NCBI RefSeq assembly: GCF_014201715.1
Contig: NZ_JACHFD010000022.1
Coordinates: 1-64,000 of the forward strand
Length of the DNA stretch: 64,000 nucleotides
Source: Haloferula luteola
GTDB lineage: Bacteria > Verrucomicrobiota > Verrucomicrobiia > Verrucomicrobiales > Akkermansiaceae
Direction of reading: 5' to 3'
The translations under genes were made by a program, and so were the position numbers. Under the pieces are notes generated by a model, which saw only the letters and a list, made by a program, of their open reading frames with translations, searched no databases and had not been told where the DNA came from. The first letter of the stretch is position 1, and every line of letters begins with the position of its first letter. This document shows positions 51,401 through 60,328 of the stretch, piece after piece.

Positions 51401-54400
51401 TTTTCTGCAGCTGCCCGAGGGTTTTGATGACTTCGACGATGGATTCACCGCGATGTTTGTGGTGAGGCCAAATGAAGTGGGCAACTGGCAACGGTTTGTC
51501 GATCTGAGCCGGGGGGTGAACTTCGCCAATATTTTTGTCGGGAGGTACGGAACCACCGGGGATTTCACTTATGATCTCCGTGGAAGTAATGGGTCGGGCA
51601 ATCTTCGGGCCGCGGACACCATTCAGCCTCTGGGGAATGCGATCTTCACGGTGAGTCAGCTAGCTGATGGGTCGGTGAAGCTTTATAAAAATGGTTCTCT
51701 GGTGGCAGAGGATGCGACTTTTCCCCTGCCACAGAACATCCTGCGGACCGTGAACCTGATCGGGAAGAGTCCTTGGAGTTCCGATGCCTACTATTCGGGA
51801 ACGATGGCGGAGGTTGTGATCTACCAAACGGCGCTTGGGGATCTGGAGCGGGAAACCTTTGAGCAGGAGATTCGGGCAGTGTATGGCATTGCTAGTACCT
51901 CGGCAGGCACGGTGGCGTTCTCCCCGTCTCCTGCGAGCTTGTATCCAAGTGGTGTGGAGGTGGTTCTGAGCTCAGTGACGGAGGGTGCCGAGATCCGCTA
52001 CACACTGGACGGGAGTACGCCCGATGAGTTATCGGCACTCTATGTTGGCCCGATCTCCTTGAGTGGATCAGCGAGGGTTCGTGCAAGGGCGTTTGCGGAG
52101 GGATTCAATGCGAGCGCATTCAGTGAAGCGACTTATCTGATCGGCCAGCCTCCCTCGAGTGGCGATGGATTGCTGGGGACTTACTTCGATAATGAGGATT
52201 TCACGGGCTCATCGCTGACCCGGGTCGATCCGAATATCGATTTTGCATTTTCGACGGGGTCACCGGATCCGGCGATCCAGCCGGATACGTTCTCGGTTCG
52301 CTGGACGGGGAGGTTGATTCCGCGTTTCAGTGAGGATTACACATTCTTTACCTCTCAGGACGATGGCATGCGGGTCTGGGTGGATCTCGATCGCAGCGGA
52401 ACGTTTGAAGACGGGAGCGAGTTGCTGATCAATGATTTCAATGCCGGTGGGACACGGGAGCGGGTTTCGGCAGCCGTGGCGTTGGAAGCGGGCCAGCTCT
52501 ATGAGGTGAAGGTGGAGTATTGGGAAAGCACGGGAAATGCTGTCGCGAGGTTGCTGTGGAGTTCGTTCAGCGAACCGAAGGCGGCGATTCCGCAGAGCCA
52601 GTGGTTCTCGGATGCAGAGTTTTCGCAAACGGTTGCGACTCCGGTGATCACCCCGACGGCGGGCACTTACAATGAAGCGGTGGAGGTTTCCATGGCGACG
52701 GCGACGAGTGGTGCGACGCTTTACTTTACGACGGATGGGAGTGAGCCGACCACGGCGTCGCAGGTTTACACGGGATCTTTCATGGTGGGAGCGAGCACCA
52801 CGGTTCGCGCTCGCGGGTTCAAGGCGGGTTTCAACCCGAGTGGCGTGGCGAATTCCGCGTTCACGATCGATGCTCAGCCGCCAGTCATTGAGACGTTCAC
52901 GTGGGATGGGATTGAAATCACGCCGGGGGAAACATTTACGGCAGCGGGAGTATTGGAAACGACGGCCACGGACAATCAGGGCGTGGTTTCGGCATCGTTC
53001 TACTATCTTCCGGAGGGAACGAGCACGCCGATCCTGATTGGCACCGATACCAGTCCGTCGAATGGACTGCGGGCGAGTTGGAACATCGGGAACGTTTCCG
53101 ATGGTTCCTACTCAGTGCGGGTTCGTGTCTACGATACTTCTGGGACTTTCTCTGAGGTGACGCGAGCTGTGGACGTGGCCCTGGCGGTGCCGGATGCTCC
53201 GACGATCACGGAGCCGCTCACTGGGGTGACGATTGAGGAGCCAGTGGTGAATTTGCGAGTGAGTTCGCTTCCGAATGCCAACTTGAGGGTTTACCGCGAC
53301 GATGTCTTCCTTTTCTCGGGATACGCCAATAGCTCGGGGGTGATGACTTACGCGGCTTCGTTGCCCACCGGTACGAGTCAGTTCCACGCAGTTGCTCGCA
53401 ATCGTGCGGGGAATAGCGATGCCTCAAATCGGGTGCAGGTGACCCGTGTTCGGGAGTTCCCTGCCTTGGGCTTGAGTTTCGACAACAACACGGTGGGCGA
53501 AGGCGTGCCGGTGACGGGGACGGTGTCGATTCCGGTGGCGGAGGCCAGTGATGTGACAGTACAGATCACGACGAGCATTCCTTCGCGAATGGAAAGTGTT
53601 CCGCCAGTGGTGATCCCGGCAGGTTCCACGCAGGCAAATTTCACGTTGGTGGGCCGTGTGGATGCGGTGATTCAGTTGTTGCCCACACTGTATGTCACGG
53701 CGACGGCGTCTGAGCACCAGGATGCGGTGGCTGCTTTGTATCTCGCCGATTCCCCGTACCCGGAGATTTCTCTGGAGCTGGATGAGGTGTCGGTATCTGA
53801 GGATGTTGGATCGGTGATTGGCCGAGTGCGGAGAGCGGCGGTGCAAAATGTTCCACTGCGGGTCTATCTGACTCGTACGGGGACTTCGAAAGTTCAGGTC
53901 CCGAGCTATGTCACGATTCCTGGGGGAACGACGGTGACTTCGTTCACGGCTTCGATCACGGACAATGCGATGTCGGATGGGAATGCGACCGCGACGTTGG
54001 GTGCAGAGGTGCGGGTGGGGGACACGGCAGTGGCGGCGGCGACGACCGTGTCTCTGGAGGTCCGCGATGATGATGGGCCCGTGCTGAGTTTTGCATCGCC
54101 GAAGCCGTTGTTGAATGAAGGAGCGGCGGTGAATTTCACCCTCCGGCGGCAGGGTGGGGATCCGACCTCGGGGCTCACGGTGAGCCTTTCCCAATCCCCG
54201 GGGAGTGATTTGAGTTTGCCTGCATCGGTGCAGTTTTCCGCGAATGTGACGGAGATGCAGGTCCCGGTGAGTGTTCCGGTTTCGAGCACTTCGGGAACTC
54301 GCCTGGTGACGGCACGGGCCTCCGCAGCGGGGTATGTCGATGGACTGGCACAAGTTTCAGTGAGCGATGTGGGCTTGCCGGATTTGGTGCCGGCGGCCTT

Positions 54401-57400
54401 GAGTGGTCCGACTCGGGTGCTTACGGAGCAAAGTTTCACCGTCAATTATACGATCCACAATTACGGGCCGGCAGCGATTGAGCAGCCGTTCTTGGAAAGA
54501 GTGTTGCTCTCCCTCGATCCCACTCCGAGTGCGGATGATATTGTCGTGCGGCAGGTGGAGCAGAATGGGACGGTATTGGCGGAGGGAAGTTACGGCCGGA
54601 ACCTATCGATTTTCGCGCCTCGTGCCGTGGGTGACTACTATCTGGTGGTGACAGTGGATCCGGGGCTCTCGGTGACGGAGATTTCCGAGACGAACAACAC
54701 CGCGGTATCGGCGTTGCCGATTCAGGTGAGGGCGGCGTATTCCGCGACGGTTCAAACGGATGCTGAGGTGATTCCTGCAAACACGCCGGTGACCTTTTAT
54801 GGTTCAGCGACGAAGGACGGTGGAACTCCTGCGGCGTTTTCGATGGTCAACATTCACATTGAGAGCAACGGCACGGAGCGGGTGATTGCCGCAGTGACCA
54901 ACTCGCTGGGTGAGTTCTCGACCGTTTGGAATCCGCTCCAAAATGAAGGCGGGCTTTACACCATTGGAGCGAGCCATCCGGGTTTGCCTTCCGCCCCTCA
55001 ACAAGACCATTTCGAGATCCTCACTATGGGCTTCGATCCACCGGGGACAGTGCGGTTGAATGAAGGGGAAACGGTGGTGGCGAATGCGGTGGTGCGCAAC
55101 CCGAACGGTCGAGACCTCACGGACCTTCAGGTGACTCTTGGGGATTTGCCAACGGGGTTGACGGTGACTCCTCAACTTACGGCCACGACGGTTCCTGCGG
55201 GCGAGGAGTTGGTGGTGCCCCTGACGATTTCGGCGGCAAATGGCTTCTCAGGGAGTGGCCGTTTCCCGCTGACGGCCACCACGGACGAAGGCGTATCCCT
55301 GACGGTGGGGCTGAGTGTTCGGGCAGATCTTTTGGTGCCCGTATTGTCCATCCAACCGGGTACTTTGACCGCATCGGTGTTGCGTGGAGGAACTCAGTCG
55401 GTGAGCTTCACGGTGACGAATACTGGTGGGTTGGCGTCCGGATCGATTCAGGTTTTGTTGCCTGACATTCCATGGATGTCACTTGCGTCTTCCGCGACGC
55501 TTCCTTCGCTGGCTCCGGGTGCGACGGCGGGGGTCTCCTTGCAACTCGCCCCCGGTTCGGAAGTCGACCTGACCCAGTATTCTGGCAACTTGGCTTTGAA
55601 TGCGCAGAATGGAGGATCACGGTCGATTCCGTATCGATTCCGGGTGGTGTCGGATTTGACGGGCGACCTTCAAGTCAAGGTGGTGGATGAGTTGTACTAT
55701 TTCACGGAGGCAGCACCGGCCTTGGAGGGTGCTGAGGTGGTGCTGAGGGATGCGATCTCCTCGGCAGTGGTCGCGAGGTCGACGACGGGAGTCGATGGGA
55801 CGGTCCAGTTCGACGATGTGCCTGAAGCTTGGTATCGGCTCGAGGTGAGTGCTGATCGGCACGATCGCTACTCGAACAACTACTTCTTGATGGCGGGCGA
55901 GCAGAGTGAGGAGTTGGTGTTTATCTCGAAGCAGCTGGTCAACTACACTTGGACGGTTGAGGAGGTGGAAATCGAGGACGTCTACCGGATCACCGTGGAG
56001 ACGACGTTTGAGACGAATGTGCCGGCTCCTGTCGTGACGATTTCGCCGGCTCGGATCGATGTCGATGATTTGGTGGCCTTGGGTCAGAGCAAGGTCGTTA
56101 ACCTCACATTGACGAATCAGGGGTTCATTGCGGCGAATGAAGGTCTCCTCGATTTCTCCGATCATCCGTTCTACGAGTTTACGCCTTTGGTCAAAAATGT
56201 GGGAACGATCCCGGCGAAGAGTTCACTGGTGGTGCCAGTGACGATTCGGAGAGTGGGGGTCTTCGACGAAGAAGGAAACATCGTGTTGCTTCCCGAGGGT
56301 GCAAAGACGGCAAAGGGAGCTAAGCTGGTTACCAAGGCAGGAGGTAGCGTGCCTTGTGGTGCGGGCGGGAAATTCAATTATTCGTATCCTTGTGGTCCGG
56401 AGAACCCGTCGAAGAGCGCACCCATTGCGGTGAGTGGGGTGCAGGGGAATTGCGGTGGCTCGGGTGGCTCGAGCGGCGGCTACATTGGTTTCCACGGCGG
56501 CTACTTCAGTGGCGGTGGTGGCGGCGGTGGTGGTGGAGGGGGGAGCGCGAGTGGCAGCGCGGTGTCGTTTGCGTCGGCGGATGCGTGCGATCCGTGCGTG
56601 CAACAAGCCATTTTGGAGTGCCTCATTGGATTCACTCCCCTTGGGTGCCCTTACAGCATCGGCAAGTGCATCTATCAGACTGGAGATGCGGTGTTTGGTG
56701 ATGGGAAAGGTTCGGATGCGGGGAGCACTTGTTTGGAATCTGCGATCGGATGCGCGGCGGATGCGGTGCCGATTCCCGGGCTCGGCGCCGCGGTGAACGG
56801 CTTCTTCTGTATCAAGGCGGTGATGGGTTGTGGTACGGGAGGAGGCGGAGGTGCCGGCGGCGGGGGAGGAAGTGGAGGAGATGGAACCCGCTCGAAGGTA
56901 GCGAAGGAGGACGCGAATGATTTGTTCTTCGTGATTGGATCCCCTTGGACGGAAGCCTTGAGCACGGAAGTGCGAAGCTATGCGGCTGAGGTGGCCCCTG
57001 CGTTGTCGCGGTCCGAGGCGATCCTCGATTATTTTGCGGTGATCTTTGGGACACGTGAGCGCCTGTTGTTGGTCGAGCACGAGGAGGTGCAGCTTTGGGG
57101 TCAGCAATTCTTCGCGCGGGCGTTGGCATCGAGCGAAGGAGGCATCCGCATTACGGCAAATGAGCGAATCGATCTGGAAACCTTTGCCTCCATGCTGGAG
57201 GCAGATCAGCAAGCGCTCTTGGGATTGGTGGTGGAGCGCTGGAATCGCACCCTCGATTACGCAGAGCTGGGGATTTATGAAGTGGACGATGTCCCTGAGG
57301 GTGGAGATCTGGATTTCATTCAGGATTCTCGCTTGAAGCTGGCGGCGGAGAAGATGGTCTCGGCCTACGACACCAGTCGAGAGTTAGGGTATGCGGATCC

Positions 57401-60305
57401 GATGGAAGAAACTGGTGTGGCGATCCGGGCCTTCCAACAAACGATTTTGGAAGGGCAAGGTGGCGTGTGTTCGCGCGTGAAGATCGAGATCAGCCAAGAT
57501 CTCGTGATGACTCGGACGGCCTTTGATGCGACCTTGGTTCTTGAGAACGAGCGCGACGACGTGGGGGTCAGCGAGATTGGTTTCGACCTGCAAATTCGCG
57601 ATGCGAATGGGCTGCCATCGGACGACCTCTTCAACATTCAGGTGACGAAGCTGGTGGGTCTGGGCGCGATTGACGGCACGGGGAGCCTAGATGCGGCGAC
57701 CACGGGGAGTGCGAAGTGGACGCTCATTCCTCGGGACACGGCGGCACTCACTGAAGCCGTGCAGTATACGGTGGGTGGGGTGATCACTTACACTCAGGAT
57801 GGGACCGAGTTCATCATCCCGGTGGAGAATGTTCCCATCACGGTGCGTCCGGATGCTTCGCTGGCATTGAAGTATTTCCACCAGCGCGATGTGTTCAGTG
57901 ATGATCCCTATACCGACGCGATTGAACCGGCGATTCCCTACAAGCTGGCGGTGATGGTGGAGAACCACGGTTTTGGTCCGGCGCGGGATCTGAAGATCAT
58001 CTCAGGTCAGCCGCAGATCGTCGAAAACGAGAAGGGCCTGTTCATTGACTTCAAGATCATAGGCACCGAGGTGGATGGGCAGTCACTGTCTCCATCTCTG
58101 ACTGCGGAATTTGGAGATCTCGAGCCGGGCGATCGTAGCATCGCGACGTTTTACATGACGTCGACGTTGCAGGGGCTGTTCATCGACTACGATGCGACCT
58201 TTGAGCACGTCACGGGTCTTGGAGATCCGCGGATTTCCTTGCTGGAGAGCGTGGAGATCCACGAGATGATTCACTCTGTGTATGCCTTCGATGGAGGCCA
58301 TGACGACAGTTCTCCGGACTTCCTGACCAACGATGTGGCGGATGTGAACGACTATCCGGACACTATCCATTACAGTGATGGAGGAACGGACCTCGTTACG
58401 GTGAAGGAGTCCGGGACATTCGCGGGCACCTTGGGGGGAGGCAGTCTCACCCTCACTCTTGATGTCGGTGCCTTCACAGGCTGGACGTACATTCGTGTGC
58501 CGGATCCTGCGCAAGGTGCTTATCGACTCGCATCTGTGGAGCGTGCAGATGGCCGGATGCTGCCGATAGATTTCAATGCCTGGCAGACGGATCGAACCTT
58601 CATTGGTGCCGGCCGCCGGCCGATTTATGAACACATTCTCCATCTTGCGGATAGTGAGAGTAGTGGTGTCTATACCTTGACGTATCAACCGAAAGGGCCG
58701 GCGGATGTGACGGCGCCCACCAGTTCGGTGATGGCACTGGCGGCGCAAAGTGTGCCGGAAATTCCAGTTTTCTGGACGGGGAGCGATGATCAAGGCGTCG
58801 CGTTCTACGATGTGTATGTTTCTGCGAATGGGGCTCCCTTTACCTTGTGGCGGAGCCGGGTGACGGAGACGGCGGGCATTTACCCGGGCACTCCAGGGGA
58901 AACGTACGCGTTCTATTCGGTGGCGACTGACTCGGCGGGCAATCGGGAGACGAAATCGGCGGTGGCGGAAGCGACGACCACTGCATTGGCGGAAAATGCT
59001 CCTCCGGTGATCGCCTCGATTCCGAATCAGAATGTTGCTGAGCGCTCGGTGTTCACCTATCAAGCGACGGCGACGGATCCTGACGGCGCGGGTTCGCTGA
59101 TCCGGTGGTCGCTAGGTTCCAGTGTGCCGGGAATCACGATTGACCCGGTGACGGGCCTGATTCGGTGGAATACGGGAGAAACCGATGGCGGGCGCTCGGT
59201 TTCGGTAGTCGTGGTTGCGACCGATGCCGGGTCGCCCCCGGCCGTCGGGAATGAAGGATTCCTGCTCACGGTGTCCGACGTGAATGATCCGCCGGTGATT
59301 TCGCAAGTGGGACCGCAAACTTTGCAAGCGGGTGGGGTGCTGATTGTGGATGTGGATGCAACGGATGGAGATTCGCCGCAGCAATCGCTCACTTATTCAT
59401 TGGTGGAAGCGCCTGTAGGGGCTTCGATTCACCCTACGACGGGGGTGATCCAATGGTCGGCAGGAGAGATTTCGGAAGAGGAAACGCATCTCTTCCAGGT
59501 GGCGGTGTCCGATTCGGGGTCTCCCCAACAGTCGGCAGTGATGAGTTTCTCCGTGGTGGTGCAGCCCTCGGAGGATACGGATTTGCCTCCTGCATTCACT
59601 CAGGTGCCCGTGGTCCTATGGGTGAAAGGGTCGGTCTATCAGGTGAATGTGGTCGCGGTGGATCCGGATGGAGATGCGGTGAGTCTATCCGCTCAGGTGT
59701 CGACGACGCCCGGTGGAGTGTTCGCAGATCTTGGAAGTGGTCAGGGGCGATTTTCGTGGGACACGACGGAGGTGGATGCAGGGACCTATCAGGTGCCGCT
59801 CACGGCGACGGCGAATGGGAAGTCGGCGAGTGCGGTGTTGCGGGTGAGGATTGCCGAGGACGAGCTTTACTGGAACTGGGTGAAGGAGAGCTTTGGGGAT
59901 TTGGCGGAGGATTTCGACCTCGCGTTGCTCGAGATGGATGCGGATCCGGATGGAGATGGACGGACGAATCTTCACGAGATGGTGTTCCTGACTCAACCGT
60001 TGGGGGCCGATGCGATTCCGTTGAGGTTTGGGCATGTGATGCAGCCGCCCTTCATCACGACCACGATGAGCGTGCATCGTCGGGTGGGTTCCGATGCGTA
60101 TGTGCAGATCTATCCGCGATGGGGTGATTTGCCCGGGCCATGGCAGCGGGTCCCGGTCACGGACTATTCGGCGACCATTGATGCGGATGGCGATGACGAT
60201 GGTCGCCCGGAATCAGAGCGCATCGACTTCCAGCTCTTTGAATACTTCCCTGACGGGTTGCCGGCTACCCGTTTTTATCAGGTGGAGTCGGTGGAGAACC
60301 CCTGA
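45438..60305 (+). CDS. giant secreted multidomain protein (4955 aa), LamG / chitobiase-C / PA14 / CARDB / cadherin-like
   Basis: A single 14.9-kb reading frame. A signal peptide (1-24, ends GYGQ) is followed by four tandem units of 469-478 residues and a shorter fifth. Each full unit holds an opening WLRADxG...RWxDLSGxGxD segment, a beta-rich module of unknown type, a LamG-like module and a CHB_HEX_C_1 domain (core YTLDGSDPDGSSALYG). Then come two more chitobiase-C copies (near 2185 and 2430), PA14 (about 2243-2390), three Calx-beta-like domains (2675-2980), CARDB (2980-3100) and NEW3/Ig-like modules. A Gly- and Cys-rich segment (3635-3825), three cadherin/He_PIG-like domains (4519-4810), a DxDPDGDG repeat (4833) and a final RFYQVE-type domain complete it. 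Adhesion or glycan binding at the surface is likely; no enzyme domain was recognised. Confidence 0.88.
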   Translation: MRHVSRTCLLAAATAGLLLSRGYGQLPVADPEVWLRADVGVVEDGAGGIERWEDQSGNGHDFEQTQADKRPILEAEGWILGEGELVGLEPLRNGNSTYSGVLSIDFVVDEEVEIRELAAFDHLRDGITGEITVKLWSRPDNGTPRTAEDDLEGTVLEQLTFNAGDPGELIGSYRWKPLAAPRTLSPGSYSLTASGFTGSDYYYSTTSSTGIHGPTWRGIQLPPQTRYGSNAGAWPTTLTSPGFRYGGSANLRFSPTGDTPDHRPAVVFDGVDDGLLGGETLNLARPSTVWVVSRIDDSSFGYLLQNTSGNPWTIRSDGYYSQGWVRFSAPGWGVPWVAGMVSTATDTRAIWNLDDVTSGEGLVNANPGRLALGGGEGRSNDPVAARVVEVVAFDRQLSTAELRSMQKYFGDRYGIYETPAATPEMVPPGDFGTGDVDVTLSSDTVGAEIRYTLDGSDPDGSSALYGAAIRVPRGTEVRARAYLAGTEASGVAAQFYGDEGSGDLPPGDPVAWLKGDSGLALDSSGGVLRWSDLTGNGNDFLQGTASVRPKVEGLSGSDGVAIRTIHGDEGSYNHTGTLGSDFVVTEEIEVSALAAFDHRSDGFASPVTVQLLVRDDHGTPVTPGDDSPGTVLAEMEFSPSEPGDLSGPFRVKSLAAPVTLAPGSYSILAWGYTGANFYANSSDGGWREDGIEFVQQSRYGSTPGVWPTSLDSHPVKYNGAGNFVYQPTAGSSSLPAVSFDGTDDGMLARATSVVGRPSSVFFTLEYEDDGRFLQSASGSWWVRGTDRYANGTVSGVDLPRFRTLVGGMTSSSEGTRFYVDGEEWTENPGLTTPDPGRLALGGGVGYGFDPAKVRIAEVLAYERVLDAGERWEVQQYLAERQGQPVVPLPEVAIEPPSHYGTGNVTVSLDHAVEGVEIHYTLDGTAPTVGSPLFGSSLEVPRGTRVRARAYAAGGEASGISEAFYGLAEGEDDLPVAGAGLWLRADAGVTTDSEGRVARWADLSGGGRDLVQTVLSKRPAMLAEPMARGVDQAIVIDDIAGASTWAGTLGEDFVVEAELEVTHLGAFDHLKDGFAGTVTVELWSRDDGGTPQTPGDDSPGVMLAQRIFTQGNSGELSGGIRYQALDAPISLEPGDYTVLAYGYSGQDLYREGSYSVAGGDGRFEFVNVSRYSTSLGSWPGSLDNRALDYTGAATFRFTPVVPTAAGVVAFDGVDDGMLAVDSVNFGRPSTVLMAFELAGSQFGYLLQNQVGNPWQLRTDGYYVNGWVLYENFGFGHPLIAGVVNDGTETRVYRNGDEVTVSPSLVNANPGRLTLGGGEGRNIDPSSLRVAEVIAFDRVLDAEELERMSAYLSRRHRNEVPMAPEPRIDPLSNYGSGEVTVTLSTSSDSVQIRYTTDGGEPDGSSSLYSGPFVVARGTEVKALAMGSGWQPSDTVSTYYGDASQHPLPVTDPGFWIRADRGIELDGNGGVRRWRDLSGHGRDVVQADGGQAPRWVEHGFGGSEIEVAPKESGRSVTGVYSGWIGTDFIVEETIELMGFSVFDSAGDGFAEDIVVRLHRLDDGGTPDQPADDSSAEVMATLTFTPGEPGFLDRGKRRLNFGSPLSLVPGRYFLESQGWNGANTYESSENFSVALHPSLTFPAVSRYGTSTAIPGSRVGDNRYLGSAGFVFRVPGTDDPAVPSVRFDGDDDGMLGPVDYLVGRPSTVFMVYQQAPGTRGRLLQSGSGNNWLLGLHGSPQGYYADGWITQHSIRANVPSLSVAVQETSDSRYFYNGVDLTTDANPLGNLGRIAVGGGEGTYFQPTDADLVELIVYDRVLEPEERQAVSASIGVRYGLSGEPLLPVVMSPAGGLFASGRSVTLSHPTPGVEIRYTLDGSDPDESSALYGAPFLVNQDRLVLARAFAPGQIASEITEGAFFIDAGAPTPPQRESMLVWLRGAVGAEVDGSSGVEVWRDLSGKGHDAAQSAEAQRPLWMVDGVGGAPGLEFDGANDFLQLPEGFDDFDDGFTAMFVVRPNEVGNWQRFVDLSRGVNFANIFVGRYGTTGDFTYDLRGSNGSGNLRAADTIQPLGNAIFTVSQLADGSVKLYKNGSLVAEDATFPLPQNILRTVNLIGKSPWSSDAYYSGTMAEVVIYQTALGDLERETFEQEIRAVYGIASTSAGTVAFSPSPASLYPSGVEVVLSSVTEGAEIRYTLDGSTPDELSALYVGPISLSGSARVRARAFAEGFNASAFSEATYLIGQPPSSGDGLLGTYFDNEDFTGSSLTRVDPNIDFAFSTGSPDPAIQPDTFSVRWTGRLIPRFSEDYTFFTSQDDGMRVWVDLDRSGTFEDGSELLINDFNAGGTRERVSAAVALEAGQLYEVKVEYWESTGNAVARLLWSSFSEPKAAIPQSQWFSDAEFSQTVATPVITPTAGTYNEAVEVSMATATSGATLYFTTDGSEPTTASQVYTGSFMVGASTTVRARGFKAGFNPSGVANSAFTIDAQPPVIETFTWDGIEITPGETFTAAGVLETTATDNQGVVSASFYYLPEGTSTPILIGTDTSPSNGLRASWNIGNVSDGSYSVRVRVYDTSGTFSEVTRAVDVALAVPDAPTITEPLTGVTIEEPVVNLRVSSLPNANLRVYRDDVFLFSGYANSSGVMTYAASLPTGTSQFHAVARNRAGNSDASNRVQVTRVREFPALGLSFDNNTVGEGVPVTGTVSIPVAEASDVTVQITTSIPSRMESVPPVVIPAGSTQANFTLVGRVDAVIQLLPTLYVTATASEHQDAVAALYLADSPYPEISLELDEVSVSEDVGSVIGRVRRAAVQNVPLRVYLTRTGTSKVQVPSYVTIPGGTTVTSFTASITDNAMSDGNATATLGAEVRVGDTAVAAATTVSLEVRDDDGPVLSFASPKPLLNEGAAVNFTLRRQGGDPTSGLTVSLSQSPGSDLSLPASVQFSANVTEMQVPVSVPVSSTSGTRLVTARASAAGYVDGLAQVSVSDVGLPDLVPAALSGPTRVLTEQSFTVNYTIHNYGPAAIEQPFLERVLLSLDPTPSADDIVVRQVEQNGTVLAEGSYGRNLSIFAPRAVGDYYLVVTVDPGLSVTEISETNNTAVSALPIQVRAAYSATVQTDAEVIPANTPVTFYGSATKDGGTPAAFSMVNIHIESNGTERVIAAVTNSLGEFSTVWNPLQNEGGLYTIGASHPGLPSAPQQDHFEILTMGFDPPGTVRLNEGETVVANAVVRNPNGRDLTDLQVTLGDLPTGLTVTPQLTATTVPAGEELVVPLTISAANGFSGSGRFPLTATTDEGVSLTVGLSVRADLLVPVLSIQPGTLTASVLRGGTQSVSFTVTNTGGLASGSIQVLLPDIPWMSLASSATLPSLAPGATAGVSLQLAPGSEVDLTQYSGNLALNAQNGGSRSIPYRFRVVSDLTGDLQVKVVDELYYFTEAAPALEGAEVVLRDAISSAVVARSTTGVDGTVQFDDVPEAWYRLEVSADRHDRYSNNYFLMAGEQSEELVFISKQLVNYTWTVEEVEIEDVYRITVETTFETNVPAPVVTISPARIDVDDLVALGQSKVVNLTLTNQGFIAANEGLLDFSDHPFYEFTPLVKNVGTIPAKSSLVVPVTIRRVGVFDEEGNIVLLPEGAKTAKGAKLVTKAGGSVPCGAGGKFNYSYPCGPENPSKSAPIAVSGVQGNCGGSGGSSGGYIGFHGGYFSGGGGGGGGGGGSASGSAVSFASADACDPCVQQAILECLIGFTPLGCPYSIGKCIYQTGDAVFGDGKGSDAGSTCLESAIGCAADAVPIPGLGAAVNGFFCIKAVMGCGTGGGGGAGGGGGSGGDGTRSKVAKEDANDLFFVIGSPWTEALSTEVRSYAAEVAPALSRSEAILDYFAVIFGTRERLLLVEHEEVQLWGQQFFARALASSEGGIRITANERIDLETFASMLEADQQALLGLVVERWNRTLDYAELGIYEVDDVPEGGDLDFIQDSRLKLAAEKMVSAYDTSRELGYADPMEETGVAIRAFQQTILEGQGGVCSRVKIEISQDLVMTRTAFDATLVLENERDDVGVSEIGFDLQIRDANGLPSDDLFNIQVTKLVGLGAIDGTGSLDAATTGSAKWTLIPRDTAALTEAVQYTVGGVITYTQDGTEFIIPVENVPITVRPDASLALKYFHQRDVFSDDPYTDAIEPAIPYKLAVMVENHGFGPARDLKIISGQPQIVENEKGLFIDFKIIGTEVDGQSLSPSLTAEFGDLEPGDRSIATFYMTSTLQGLFIDYDATFEHVTGLGDPRISLLESVEIHEMIHSVYAFDGGHDDSSPDFLTNDVADVNDYPDTIHYSDGGTDLVTVKESGTFAGTLGGGSLTLTLDVGAFTGWTYIRVPDPAQGAYRLASVERADGRMLPIDFNAWQTDRTFIGAGRRPIYEHILHLADSESSGVYTLTYQPKGPADVTAPTSSVMALAAQSVPEIPVFWTGSDDQGVAFYDVYVSANGAPFTLWRSRVTETAGIYPGTPGETYAFYSVATDSAGNRETKSAVAEATTTALAENAPPVIASIPNQNVAERSVFTYQATATDPDGAGSLIRWSLGSSVPGITIDPVTGLIRWNTGETDGGRSVSVVVVATDAGSPPAVGNEGFLLTVSDVNDPPVISQVGPQTLQAGGVLIVDVDATDGDSPQQSLTYSLVEAPVGASIHPTTGVIQWSAGEISEEETHLFQVAVSDSGSPQQSAVMSFSVVVQPSEDTDLPPAFTQVPVVLWVKGSVYQVNVVAVDPDGDAVSLSAQVSTTPGGVFADLGSGQGRFSWDTTEVDAGTYQVPLTATANGKSASAVLRVRIAEDELYWNWVKESFGDLAEDFDLALLEMDADPDGDGRTNLHEMVFLTQPLGADAIPLRFGHVMQPPFITTTMSVHRRVGSDAYVQIYPRWGDLPGPWQRVPVTDYSATIDADGDDDGRPESERIDFQLFEYFPDGLPATRFYQVESVENP
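45513..51200 (+). repeat. four tandem 1.41-1.43-kb units inside the giant gene
   Basis: Units begin at 45513, 46947, 48354 and 49770, each with a codon pair for Leu-Pro; a divergent fifth begins near 51201. Unit lengths are 1434, 1407, 1416 and 1431 bp, all multiples of three. Copies are alike at protein level but clearly diverged at DNA level, so the duplication is not recent. Confidence 0.85.
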
Positions 60306-60328
60306 TGCAGCTCAACGGAATCCCTGAC

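Noticed and set aside
56515-56545. GGC/GGT-rich microsatellite in the giant gene
   Set aside because: It is in frame and encodes a glycine linker; no evidence of slippage or frameshift.
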